Below are positions 27,201 to 35,627 of a stretch of DNA of 64,000 bases, one piece after another; within the stretch, counting starts at the first letter, position 1, and each line of letters opens with the position of its first letter. The notes beneath the pieces are model-generated. The model was not told where the DNA came from. It saw nothing but the letters and a program-made list of their open reading frames with translations, and searched no databases. Source of the stretch: Leptolinea sp. GTDB taxonomy: Bacteria > Chloroflexota > Anaerolineae > Anaerolineales > Anaerolineaceae. The position numbers and the translations under genes are program-made. The stretch covers positions 41,080 to 105,079 of the forward strand of contig JAAZMZ010000002.1 in the NCBI GenBank assembly GCA_012798535.1, given 5' to 3'.

Positions 27201-27991
27201 AACCAAAAGATAACAACGTCTGGGGTATTCTCTGGGCAATCCTGGGTATGTTGTACTTTTTCGTTCCGCTCTACGGAACATTGGATTTTTCTCTGCGAAT
27301 GATCAAGGGCCGGCTCAGCTTTGAGGCGTATCGGATCATCCTGGCAGACCCCAAATTCCTCGAAAGCTTCCAGTATTCCGCGGTCATGGGAATTATCACT
27401 GTACTGATCAGCCTGTCGATCTTTCTTCCAACCGTATACTGGATTCACCTGAAACTACCTCAAATCCGGCCTGTGGTGGAAATCATCACAATCTTGCCTT
27501 TTATAATTCCGGTGATCGTGTATGTGTTCGGCATCATCCGCACATTCAGCAAACCGCCGTTGCAAATGACTCTACGGCCATTCACCACCGATATTCTAAT
27601 GGCCGCCGGGTATATCGTGCTTTCCATGCCATATATGTACCGTGCCATAGATGTGGGAATGCGTTCCATTGATGTGCGCACACTTACAGAAGCCGCCCAG
27701 AGTCTGGGATCAAACTGGTTGCAGATTCTGGTGAATGTGATCATTCCCAACATGCGGATTGCCATCCTGAGCGGTTCTCTCATCTGTTTCGCCACGGTGA
27801 TTGGCGAATTGATTCTGGGGGATTTCCTTGTACGACCGGCTTTAGGACCCTACATGGTTCTTGTCGGGCGGGATAGAGCTTACGAACCTGCCGCTCTGGC
27901 TATTTTAAGTTACGCACTAACCTGGATATGTCTGGGGCTTCTGCAGGGATTCAGTAGGGGTGGCACGAGTCAACAATTGACCGGCCGATAA
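27185..27991 (+). CDS. ABC transporter permease 2 (probable phosphonate)
   Basis: The second permease, about 268 residues with six hydrophobic segments. Its EAA motif is RTLTEAAQSLGSNWLQI, followed by LVNVIIPNMR near residue 160-190. ATG 27185 gives a 16-base overlap with the previous gene; ATG 27197 would give the common 4-base ATGA overlap. Neither has a good ribosome site, so translation probably depends on coupling. It forms a heterodimeric channel with permease 1. Confidence 0.86.
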   Translation: MAEIMKPKDNNVWGILWAILGMLYFFVPLYGTLDFSLRMIKGRLSFEAYRIILADPKFLESFQYSAVMGIITVLISLSIFLPTVYWIHLKLPQIRPVVEIITILPFIIPVIVYVFGIIRTFSKPPLQMTLRPFTTDILMAAGYIVLSMPYMYRAIDVGMRSIDVRTLTEAAQSLGSNWLQILVNVIIPNMRIAILSGSLICFATVIGELILGDFLVRPALGPYMVLVGRDRAYEPAALAILSYALTWICLGLLQGFSRGGTSQQLTGR

Positions 27992-28016
27992 AAGCAGATT
28001 TAAAAGAGAGGTCAAA

Positions 28017-29066
28017 ATGAGTTTTATCGAGCTATCACATGTAAACAAGCAATTTGCCGATCATCTGGCTGTACAAGATTTCAACCTTGAAGCTGACCAG
28101 GGGGAATTCATCTCATTTCTCGGCCCCAGTGGTTGTGGTAAGACAACAACCCTGCGCATGATTGCCGGTTTTGAACTGCCCACCTCTGGAAACGTCAGCC
28201 TGGCCGGGCAGGACATGACATATACCCCGCCCAACCGGCGCAAGGTCGGGATGGTATTTCAATCTTACGCTTTGTTCCCTAATATGACTGTCGCCGACAA
28301 TATCGGTTATGGATTGAAGATCGCAGGGAAATCGCGGAAAGAGATCAAAAAAGGTGTGGATGAAATGCTGAGCCTCATCCATATGGAGAACTTCCAGGCG
28401 CGCTACCCCGGGCAATTATCCGGCGGGCAGCAGCAGCGTGTTGCTCTGGCCCGCGCACTGGCTTTTAAACCGCAGGCTTTATTACTCGATGAGCCACTTT
28501 CCGCTCTGGACGCGAAAATCAGAGTCGAATTACGGCAGGAAATCCGCCGCATCCAGCAGCAACTGGGGATCACCACCATCTATGTCACCCACGATCAGGA
28601 AGAAGCTCTCTCATTATCTGACCGCATTGTGGTTATGAGTCAGGGGCGAATTGAACAGGTGGGAACACCGTTTGAAGTATATAAAAAACCCGCCACAGAA
28701 TTTGTGGCTTCCTTTGTGGGGCATCTGAATCTTTTACCGGTAAAAAGCATTAACAGTGCCAGAAACCAGGTAGAGTTGAATGGTTTTTCGATCATTTACG
28801 GGCGGATTGCCGAAAAATTCTCACCTGAGAAACCCTGCCTGGCCGTCCGTCCCGAAGAAATCAATCCCGGGCTGGTGGAAGGGCAAAACAATCTTCAGGG
28901 TATTGTGGATAGTATCCACTATCTTGGTTCAATCGTTCGTATCCGCATAAACGTGCAGGGAACTGTCTTCATCATGGACCAATTCAATGATTACCAACTC
29001 ACCATCCCCCGTGTAGGAGATATATATGACTTCCATTTTCCCGTGGAAGCCTGCTGGTTGATATAA
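28017..29066 (+). CDS. ABC transporter ATPase (probable phosphonate)
   Basis: The ATP-binding subunit of the same importer, 349 residues. Walker A is GPSGCGKTTTL near residue 38, the signature LSGGQQQRVALARAL near 134, Walker B ALLLDEPLSALD near 155, and the switch His is in YVTHDQEEALSLSD. The C-terminal ~110 residues form a TOBE-type regulatory domain with CLAVRPEEINPGL, as in the PotA/FbpC/PhnT group. It begins 25 bases after permease 2 and ends at a terminator shared with the convergent phnX. Confidence 0.92.
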   Translation: MSFIELSHVNKQFADHLAVQDFNLEADQGEFISFLGPSGCGKTTTLRMIAGFELPTSGNVSLAGQDMTYTPPNRRKVGMVFQSYALFPNMTVADNIGYGLKIAGKSRKEIKKGVDEMLSLIHMENFQARYPGQLSGGQQQRVALARALAFKPQALLLDEPLSALDAKIRVELRQEIRRIQQQLGITTIYVTHDQEEALSLSDRIVVMSQGRIEQVGTPFEVYKKPATEFVASFVGHLNLLPVKSINSARNQVELNGFSIIYGRIAEKFSPEKPCLAVRPEEINPGLVEGQNNLQGIVDSIHYLGSIVRIRINVQGTVFIMDQFNDYQLTIPRVGDIYDFHFPVEACWLI

Positions 29067-29089
29067 AGCTCAGGCAGATATTGTATACA

Positions 29090-29120
29090 AAAACCGCCGT
29101 CTTTACACGCCGGCGGTTTT
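29090..29120. terminator. Bidirectional terminator between ABC operon and phnX
   Basis: AAAACCGCCG (29090-29099) pairs with CGGCGGTTTT (29111-29120), with an A run on one side and a T run on the other, lying between two convergent operons. Confidence 0.85.
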
Positions 29121-29123
29121 CAA

Positions 29124-29960
29124 TTAATCTCGCGGTGTTTCGCCCTGTTTCAGACGATAATTAATCTCTTCGATCAACAACGGGCAATCCGCCAGGCTGT
29201 CTACCACATAATGAGCTCCGGCATCATACATTTTTTTCAAGGCGGTTTTCTTGCGCTCCTTGAATTCAGCTTCCGGCAGCATTTTTACCTGTTCTTCAGA
29301 TAAACCAAACAGATTCCCGGAAACGGCCAGGCCAATCGTCCACATTCCCGCGTTTAGACCCTCTTCGATATCAACCAGGGTGTCGCCGATCTTCACACCA
29401 GATTCCATCGGGTAGGTTTCTAATCGCATTGTGTTCTCGTAGATCATCCAGGGGAATGGACGTCCAGCCGGAACATCGGTGGCAGAAACCCAGCAATCGG
29501 GTGAATACCCATTGGTTAGGGCAGCCGGAACAAGCACTTCCATCATGTCGTGGGTATATCCGGTGGTAGAGCCGATTCTCAGATCAAGCTCACGAAATGC
29601 AGCCACAGCATCAATCACTCCGGGAATAACATCGGCATATTCCTCAAGACATTGGATTTGCATGGGGATGAAGTCTGCGAACATGGCATCGATATCTGCG
29701 GCTGCAAGCGCGCTGCCATGTTCAATTTCCCATCTTTTGACCACGTCCGGATCTTTCGCAATGGCTTTCAAATGGTCTTTTTTCATCAATCCCATAGGAG
29801 CCCGGGCCTGCTCGATGGTAATCGGCACGCCGCGGCTGGCAAAGAGTTTATGAAAGACTGCGGTGGGGGCGAAAGAACCGTAATCGACGGTCGTTCCCGC
29901 CCAATCTAAAATCACGCATTTTAACCTTCCACAATATTTGCGACGGGTAGAAAAAACCAT
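29124..29960 (-). CDS. phnX: Phosphonoacetaldehyde hydrolase
   Basis: PhnX cleaves the C-P bond of phosphonoacetaldehyde to acetaldehyde and phosphate, the second step of 2-aminoethylphosphonate breakdown. It is a HAD-fold enzyme with nucleophile block LDWAGTTVDYGSFAP near residue 19. The Schiff-base Lys is in PMGLMKKDHLKAI near 56-61, followed by IGSTTGYT and VKIGDTLVDIEEG. At 278 residues it is a usual length. GGAG lies 7 bases before ATG 29960. It follows phnW by 35 bases on the same strand, so the two form a catabolic operon opposite the transporter operon. Confidence 0.95.
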   Translation of the reverse strand: MVFSTRRKYCGRLKCVILDWAGTTVDYGSFAPTAVFHKLFASRGVPITIEQARAPMGLMKKDHLKAIAKDPDVVKRWEIEHGSALAAADIDAMFADFIPMQIQCLEEYADVIPGVIDAVAAFRELDLRIGSTTGYTHDMMEVLVPAALTNGYSPDCWVSATDVPAGRPFPWMIYENTMRLETYPMESGVKIGDTLVDIEEGLNAGMWTIGLAVSGNLFGLSEEQVKMLPEAEFKERKKTALKKMYDAGAHYVVDSLADCPLLIEEINYRLKQGETPRD

Positions 29961-29995
29961 GATATTCTCCAGAACTATTGGTTAGAAACAACCTG

Positions 29996-31117
29996 TCAGC
30001 TTACAGGCAATTCAATTTTCATTTCGTTCAGAGTATCTCTGATGGCTGAGAGCAGCACAAATACATCCGCATCGTCCAATCGACCGATATGACCGATACG
30101 GAAACAGTCAGCCCGGCTAAGCTTTCCGGGATAAATCACGCAACCTTTATCACTCAATTTCTGATAGAACGTGTTGAAATTAAAATTTGAATTATCAGGA
30201 TATCGAAAGGAAGTGATGATATATCCCCGGTTTTCCGGATCAAGATAGGTCACAAAACCCATATCTTGCATCCCCGAAAGGATTGATTCAGATATTTTCC
30301 GGTAGCGTTCCCCCCGCGCAATTATTCCGCCTTCTTCATCAAGTTCGATCAAAGCCTGATTGAAAGCCATTAAGGCTTGAACCGGCGGTGTAAAGCGGAA
30401 TTGACCGGTCTTTTCCAGTTCTTCCCACTGGGCATAAAGATCCAATGCCAGGGTACGTGCGGAGCCTTTCACGGGCGACAGGGTCTTCTTGTTTGCGAGA
30501 ATAAACGAGAAGCCCGGGACTCCCTCAATACATTTATTGGAAGATGAAATCAAGAAATCGATCCCCCAGCCTTCCACCGGTATCTCATACGCACCAAAGG
30601 AACTCATGGCATCTACGATAAATATGCAATCATGTTTTTTAACAACTTCTCCGATGGCCTGAATCGGGTTTATGATCCCGGTGGTTGTCTCACAATGCAC
30701 AACGGCCACATGGCTGATCTGCTGATCTTCCGTCAAGATTTCCCGCAGCAGTTGGATATCCGGCACCTGGTCTTCTGGACATTGCAGTACGATGACCGGT
30801 ATATGGTGAACCTGGGCCATCTGCACAATACGTTCGCCATAAGCGCCGTTCACCAGTACCAGCAGTTTGCCATCTGCGGGGATCACACTGGTAATCACGG
30901 ATTCAATGCCAAATGTACCACTGCCCTGCATAATGATAGACGTATACGCTTCCAGGGAAGCGTGTGCCAGGTGCACTAATCTGCGGCGGATTTCAAAAAC
31001 CAACTGGATGAATTGGGTATCGCGTGAACCAAGATCGCGCAGCATCGATTGTTTCACAGTGCGGCTGGTAGTTAATGGGCCTGGCGTGAATAACGCCTTA
31101 TCTTTCCATGAATTCAT
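29996..31117 (-). CDS. phnW: 2-aminoethylphosphonate-pyruvate transaminase
   Basis: PhnW transfers the amino group of 2-aminoethylphosphonate to pyruvate, giving alanine and phosphonoacetaldehyde for PhnX. It is a class V PLP aminotransferase of 373 residues. The N-terminal FTPGPLTTS and [12 protein letters not shown] blocks are typical, and the PLP Lys is in [16 protein letters not shown] near residue 194. GGAAAG precedes ATG 31117. A terminator-like hairpin lies in its leader (31150-31172), which may attenuate transcription or add to the terminator of the gene upstream. Confidence 0.95.
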   Translation of the reverse strand: MNSWKDKALFTPGPLTTSRTVKQSMLRDLGSRDTQFIQLVFEIRRRLVHLAHASLEAYTSIIMQGSGTFGIESVITSVIPADGKLLVLVNGAYGERIVQMAQVHHIPVIVLQCPEDQVPDIQLLREILTEDQQISHVAVVHCETTTGIINPIQAIGEVVKKHDCIFIVDAMSSFGAYEIPVEGWGIDFLISSSNKCIEGVPGFSFILANKKTLSPVKGSARTLALDLYAQWEELEKTGQFRFTPPVQALMAFNQALIELDEEGGIIARGERYRKISESILSGMQDMGFVTYLDPENRGYIITSFRYPDNSNFNFNTFYQKLSDKGCVIYPGKLSRADCFRIGHIGRLDDADVFVLLSAIRDTLNEMKIELPVS

Positions 31118-31144
31118 TTTCTTTCCTTTTTCAAAGAAATATGC

Positions 31145-31172
31145 AAAAAGCGGGACAGTTATATTGTCCCGC
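31145..31172 (-). terminator. Terminator-like hairpin in the phnW leader
   Basis: On the minus strand GCGGGACA (31172-31165) pairs with TGTCCCGC (31157-31150), a perfect 8-bp stem followed by TTTTT. It lies 28 bases before the phnW start and downstream of another terminator (31229-31255). It could be an attenuator for phnWX or a back-up terminator. Confidence 0.65.
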
Positions 31173-31228
31173 CTCCACCTTAATTCTTGAATAAGAGTGA
31201 GTTAACATTTATATAAATTCGGTTAAAA

Positions 31229-31255
31229 AAATAGAGCGGATATTCCGCTCTATTT
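31229..31255 (-). terminator. Terminator after the epimerase gene
   Basis: AAATAGAGCGGA (31229-31240) pairs perfectly with TCCGCTCTATTT (31244-31255) around a 3-base loop. Read on the minus strand it is followed by a T run, 9 bases beyond the epimerase stop. Confidence 0.88.
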
Positions 31256-31263
31256 CGTTTTAG

Positions 31264-32301
31264 CTAAAAAAATATCTTTACCAGTTTCAATGCCTTCTGT
31301 TTCCAGGGCACACGGTGGGTCACCCCGGTGGCATGGGCGATCTTGTCGCGGTTGGCCAAGTACCAGCGGTAGTTGCGCACCATGGCATCCTGGTTGGAAT
31401 ACTGCGGCTGCCAGCCAAGCTGCTGTTTCGCCTTATCGATGGAGACGAAGGAATCTTTGGAAGCCGTTTCGTAGATCCACGGGTAAAGCGGCGAGAGCTT
31501 CAAAGCTTCCAGAATACGCAGCGCCAGAATGACCGGTCCCGCCGGGAAGCAGATGATCTTCTTACCGAAACCGGCTTCATCCAGCACGGCCTGATAATCC
31601 TGCGCCATGGTGGTGAACTTTTCCGCGCCCATGTTGAAGGTGTCGTTGACGACTTTTTCTTCTTTGGTCATACACAGATAGATACCCTGGCACAGGTCTT
31701 CCACATCGAACAACTGGTAGCGGTTCTTGCCGTTGCCGATATTGGGGAAATTCCTGCCTTCACTGGCCCATTCGTAAAAAATGGCAAACACACCCAGGCG
31801 TTCTGGCCCGACGAATGATTTCGGACGGATGATGGGAACGCAAAGCCCTTTGGCGCGTGCGTCCAGGCAGGCCTGCTCAGCATCGATCTTGGCATGGCCG
31901 TAGGGGCCGACACCGATCAACTGATCGGTTTCAAAGAGGGGATGATGATCGGGCACGCCGTAAACCGCGGTTGAGGAAATATGGATGAAACGTTTCACAC
32001 CGGCAGCGGAGGCCTCTTCGAGCAGGATCTTTGTGCCCACCACATCGGTGGTGTAGATCTCTTCCGGAGTGTAAAGCGGCAGCGCGGCCGCCGTGTGGAT
32101 GACCACATCCACACCGGGCATCAGCGATTTCACCGCTGCCCGGTCGCGGATATCCCCCGGCAGGAATTTTATCCTGTCGCGCTCGGGGTAATCAAAATCG
32201 ACCAGATCGATACCCGAAATATCGGTGTATCCCTTTGCCAGAAGATAGCGTACGAGATTAATGGAGAGGAATCCGCTGATCCCTGTGATTAGTATTTTCA
32301 T
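31264..32301 (-). CDS. NAD-dependent epimerase/dehydratase (extended SDR)
   Basis: An extended short-chain dehydrogenase of 345 residues. The NAD motif GISGFLS is near residue 7, with an Asp at the end of strand 2 (GIDLVDFD) that selects NAD. The catalytic Ser/Thr are in HISSTAVYG and the YxxxK pair in YGHAKID near 137. Family members act on nucleotide sugars or on 3-beta-hydroxy steroid-like substrates; the actual substrate cannot be told. The start at 32301 (MKILITG) has GAGGA upstream; an upstream extension is unlikely. It stands alone with its own terminator. Confidence 0.88.
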   Translation of the reverse strand: MKILITGISGFLSINLVRYLLAKGYTDISGIDLVDFDYPERDRIKFLPGDIRDRAAVKSLMPGVDVVIHTAAALPLYTPEEIYTTDVVGTKILLEEASAAGVKRFIHISSTAVYGVPDHHPLFETDQLIGVGPYGHAKIDAEQACLDARAKGLCVPIIRPKSFVGPERLGVFAIFYEWASEGRNFPNIGNGKNRYQLFDVEDLCQGIYLCMTKEEKVVNDTFNMGAEKFTTMAQDYQAVLDEAGFGKKIICFPAGPVILALRILEALKLSPLYPWIYETASKDSFVSIDKAKQQLGWQPQYSNQDAMVRNYRWYLANRDKIAHATGVTHRVPWKQKALKLVKIFF

Positions 32302-32386
32302 CTGTCCTCGATTGTTTTGTTTTCGTTTTAATGCGCACGTATTATAAATCACTCAGTTAAGAAGTGATTAATGATTTAAATGGCAA

Positions 32387-32410
32387 CCCGGCCGATTTTC
32401 ATCAGCCGGG
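32387..32410 (-). terminator. Possible terminator after gdhA
   Basis: CCCGGCCGAT pairs with ATCAGCCGGG with one mismatch around a TTTC loop, just downstream of the gdhA stop on the minus strand. The T run after it is weak. Confidence 0.4.
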
Positions 32411-32433
32411 CTGCTGACCACCGGGTATCGGGT

Positions 32434-33789
32434 TTACACAATTCCGTATGCCAGCATGGCTTTGGCAACTTTCAGGAAACCGGCGATATTTGCACCAACC
32501 ACGTAATTGCCTTTGTAGCCGTACATTTCCGAGGCATCCACGCAGGACTGGTGGATACTCTTCATGATGCCCTGCAGCTTTTGATCCACTTCTTCACGTG
32601 ACCAGGTCAGGCGCATGCTGTTTTGCGACATTTCAAGCCCTGAGACCGCCACGCCGCCCGCGTTGGCCGCTTTTCCGGGACCGTAAAGGATACCTTTTTC
32701 AAGGAAGACGTCCACCGCTTCGAGATCGGTGGGCATATTGGCACCCTCTGAAACACAGAAGCAGCCATTCTTCACCATGGCTTCCGCCTGAGCTTTATTG
32801 ATCTCGTTCTCATGGGAAGAGGGGAAAGCCAGATCGACTTTGAGATTCTGTTCCTTTATGACATCCCACGGACTCTTATTTACGTAGAAGGGGACATTGA
32901 ATTGGGCGGCATATTCGCTTATGCGGCCGCGCCGGTAATTCTTGAGGTCAAGAACATATTGCAATTTTTCGGCGGTGATGCCGGTTTCATCCACGACCGT
33001 GCCGTTTGAATCAGACAGAGTGATAGGCCGGGCGCCCAATTGAATAAGCTTTTCCACCGTGTACTGGGCCACATTGCCCGATCCGCTGATGGCGGCGGTT
33101 TTATTCGCGATGCTCTGTTTGCGGGTGGATAACATTTCAGCGGCGAAATACACTGAACCATAACCGGTAGCTTCGGGACGAATCAGGCTGCCGCCATATT
33201 CCAGGCCTTTGCCGGTGAGAACGCTCTCGTTGCGGTTATTGATCTTTAGATAGTACCCGTACAGGTAGCCGATCTCACGTGCGCCCACGCCGATATCTCC
33301 GGCAGGAACATCTGTATCTGGCCCGATATGGCGGTACAGTTCGCGCATGAACGCCTGGCAGAACCGCATGACCTCGCCATCCGACTTGCCTTTGGGATCG
33401 AAGTCTGATCCACCTTTGGCTCCGCCCATGGGCAGTGTCGTGAGGGAGTTTTTGAAGATCTGCTCGAAACCCAGGAATTTAATAATCCCGAGATTTACCG
33501 AGGGGTGAAAGCGCAATCCACCTTTATAGGGTCCGATGGCATTATTGAACTGGATACGAAAACCGCGGTTAACCTGAACTTCACCGCTGTCATCCACCCA
33601 GGGCACTTTAAATAGAATGGCGCGGTCCGGAACGGCGATCCGCTCGTATATTTTCGCTTTCACGAAATCCGGGTGTTTGCTGACAGTCGGCTCCAGCGAG
33701 GTCAACACTTCTTTGGCAGCTTGAAGAAATTCGATCTGTCCGCTGTCTTTTTCCTGCAATTTAGCGAGAACATCTTGAATGACGGTCAT
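32434..33789 (-). CDS. gdhA: Glutamate dehydrogenase (E. coli GdhA type)
   Basis: GdhA interconverts 2-oxoglutarate plus ammonia and glutamate. Its 451 residues match the small hexameric, usually NADP-linked group. Substrate-site blocks are intact: GPYKGGLRFHPSV, LPMGGAKGGSDFDPKGKSD with its lysines, and DVPAGDIGVGAREIGY with the catalytic Asp. The nucleotide fold starts at AISGSGNVAQY near residue 237. ATG 33789 was chosen because a G-rich GGGGA lies about 6 bases upstream and the family starts here. A 106-base gap with a 15-bp direct repeat precedes it, so it probably has its own promoter. Confidence 0.95.
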   Translation of the reverse strand: MTVIQDVLAKLQEKDSGQIEFLQAAKEVLTSLEPTVSKHPDFVKAKIYERIAVPDRAILFKVPWVDDSGEVQVNRGFRIQFNNAIGPYKGGLRFHPSVNLGIIKFLGFEQIFKNSLTTLPMGGAKGGSDFDPKGKSDGEVMRFCQAFMRELYRHIGPDTDVPAGDIGVGAREIGYLYGYYLKINNRNESVLTGKGLEYGGSLIRPEATGYGSVYFAAEMLSTRKQSIANKTAAISGSGNVAQYTVEKLIQLGARPITLSDSNGTVVDETGITAEKLQYVLDLKNYRRGRISEYAAQFNVPFYVNKSPWDVIKEQNLKVDLAFPSSHENEINKAQAEAMVKNGCFCVSEGANMPTDLEAVDVFLEKGILYGPGKAANAGGVAVSGLEMSQNSMRLTWSREEVDQKLQGIMKSIHQSCVDASEMYGYKGNYVVGANIAGFLKVAKAMLAYGIV

Positions 33790-33849
33790 AAGGTTTCCCC
33801 ATCCTCTGGTCATGGTTTGGTGCCAGTATTTTTATCATGCACCCTGTTG

Positions 33850-33896
33850 AAATTTCATAAAAATGGATGGGGAAAAAATCAAAATTTCATAAAAAT
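33850..33896 (-). repeat. 15-bp direct repeat upstream of gdhA
   Basis: AAATTTCATAAAAAT occurs at 33850-33864 and again at 33882-33896, a 32-bp period or about three helical turns. The first copy also contains the palindrome TGAAATTTCA (33848-33857). The pair sits in the gap between the PPDK-domain gene and gdhA, where the gdhA promoter should be, and looks like a two-site operator. Confidence 0.6.
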
Positions 33897-35617
33897 CAAG
33901 CGTTCCGGCGGATGATCCCCCGGCCGGTACGGCCGTCCACCCTGACGTTCAACCCACCCGGCGCCCGCACATGCCTGACGAACTCCGTTTCCTGCACCGT
34001 CGGCAGGTCTTGCAGCCAACTCCACTGAATACGGTATGGACTGTTGAACGGCATGGAGAAGTACATCACTCCCAGATTGATCAGGTTGTGGAAATAATGC
34101 GAGCCCTGACTGAGCTCAACCTTTACATTCTCCTGAGTGGCCTCCACAATCACACTGGCCCCGCACACCTGCCCCCAGGTGACGGGAATCCCCAGCCAGG
34201 GATCGAACGTTCCCAGGCGGCCGAAAACAAACAGGACATACGGTTTTCCCTGCTCCAATAGATTGCGATTGAAAGATTCCAGCTCATTGGCTATCTTCCG
34301 GGTATGCTTCAAATCAAACCTGTCAGGTTTCACGAACACAATATCGGCAATATCTTCGATCTGTCCATTTCCCAGCACCAGTTCAGACGCCACCAGATTT
34401 TTAGAATTCTTCAAGTCTTTGTGTGTAACAGTCTGGTTACCGGATGGAAGCACCATCGGCCGCACCTGAAGCAGGGCAAAATGGTGCGGATCGAACGTCA
34501 TGGCAAATTCGATCTCCACCGGCCCACCGGTCTCTTTAGCACAGGCGGAGAGCACCGCCTTGATCAGAGAGTTGATTGGCAGTTCCCCCAGCTCCAGAAG
34601 AGGAGCGAAGGTGAGCACCCGTGGACCTTTATATGACATACCGATGGATAAACGTTCCGAAATGGGATCAAAGGTGGAAACCAGATAGTGAAGCGTGTTA
34701 TCCTGTTCGGCAGCGTGCAGATTGACCAACTGCATATATTCCGTCTCTTTGATCGGATCATATTCGGGAAGCTCCCCCATGTTGACTACCCAGAATTCAT
34801 TCTGGGTTTCCGCGAATAATTCCTCCATGGATTCAAAGGGTGGCGGGCGTTTGGGGTAAGCCGGTGAAAATGACCAGGTCTTGCCGCCATCCACGATAGT
34901 CTTACCCAGGCCCAACGCCAGGTCCACCACGCCGTCCTGCGGGCAGGCTGGTTTGACGGGGTAATAATTAAACGTGCGTGCGACTCCCGAGAGTTCCGGG
35001 TAATACCGGTCGGCGTGCCGTTTCCCCACCATTTCCTGCAAAATGACGGCCATTTTTTCGGTACGGCAGTCCAGTCCGGTTGCCCGGCAATAATCCTTGG
35101 CGATTTTAAAATAAGTGGAAGCCCACACATACTTAATGGCTTCCAGTATTTTTTGAAAACGGGTATCCGGATCATATTGATTATTGGGTATCATCTTGGT
35201 GGCGTACACACCGGCAAAAGGCCGGCGGGTGGAATCTTCCAGAAACCCAGAGGAACGCACAGCCAGCGGGGAGTTCCACTCAAGGACGAGATTCCGCAGA
35301 TCACCCAGCACTTCAAACGGCATGTCGGCATTCTGGAAAGCATGAGCGATCCGTTCATCCGGCAGATCATCATAGGCAATATTCGTTAATCTGTTGCGTT
35401 CCAAGAATGCATCGAATACACTGGTACCGATAACGGTCATGGCGGGTATATCCAGAGTGATATCCGGAAATGAACCTTCTGACTTTTCCAATGCACGCTG
35501 GGCCGAAAACAGGCCGTGCGCCTTCCCGCCGATCTCGGCATGCATGTCGGAAGTATCCTGTAGTGAGGTATACCCCTGTTTTAATCCTATGAAATGGAAC
35601 CGGTCTGTCAGCGGCAT
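33896..35617 (-). CDS. Orphan PEP-synthase/PPDK N-terminal-domain protein
   Basis: A 573-residue protein. Residues about 115-400 carry the ATP-grasp nucleotide domain of PEP synthase and pyruvate phosphate dikinase: LAVRSSGFLEDSTRRPFAGV, MAVILQEMVG and VEIEFAMTFD followed by FALLQVRPM. The swivelling phospho-His domain and the C-terminal PEP/pyruvate barrel of the full enzymes are absent. In their place is a ~170-residue C-terminal region of unknown nature. The protein therefore cannot run the full kinase reaction by itself. It lies 10 bases after a glutamate dehydrogenase homologue, in the same operon, and before gdhA. Its function is unknown. Confidence 0.75.
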   Translation of the reverse strand: MPLTDRFHFIGLKQGYTSLQDTSDMHAEIGGKAHGLFSAQRALEKSEGSFPDITLDIPAMTVIGTSVFDAFLERNRLTNIAYDDLPDERIAHAFQNADMPFEVLGDLRNLVLEWNSPLAVRSSGFLEDSTRRPFAGVYATKMIPNNQYDPDTRFQKILEAIKYVWASTYFKIAKDYCRATGLDCRTEKMAVILQEMVGKRHADRYYPELSGVARTFNYYPVKPACPQDGVVDLALGLGKTIVDGGKTWSFSPAYPKRPPPFESMEELFAETQNEFWVVNMGELPEYDPIKETEYMQLVNLHAAEQDNTLHYLVSTFDPISERLSIGMSYKGPRVLTFAPLLELGELPINSLIKAVLSACAKETGGPVEIEFAMTFDPHHFALLQVRPMVLPSGNQTVTHKDLKNSKNLVASELVLGNGQIEDIADIVFVKPDRFDLKHTRKIANELESFNRNLLEQGKPYVLFVFGRLGTFDPWLGIPVTWGQVCGASVIVEATQENVKVELSQGSHYFHNLINLGVMYFSMPFNSPYRIQWSWLQDLPTVQETEFVRHVRAPGGLNVRVDGRTGRGIIRRNA

Positions 35618-35627
35618 GTCCTACCGG

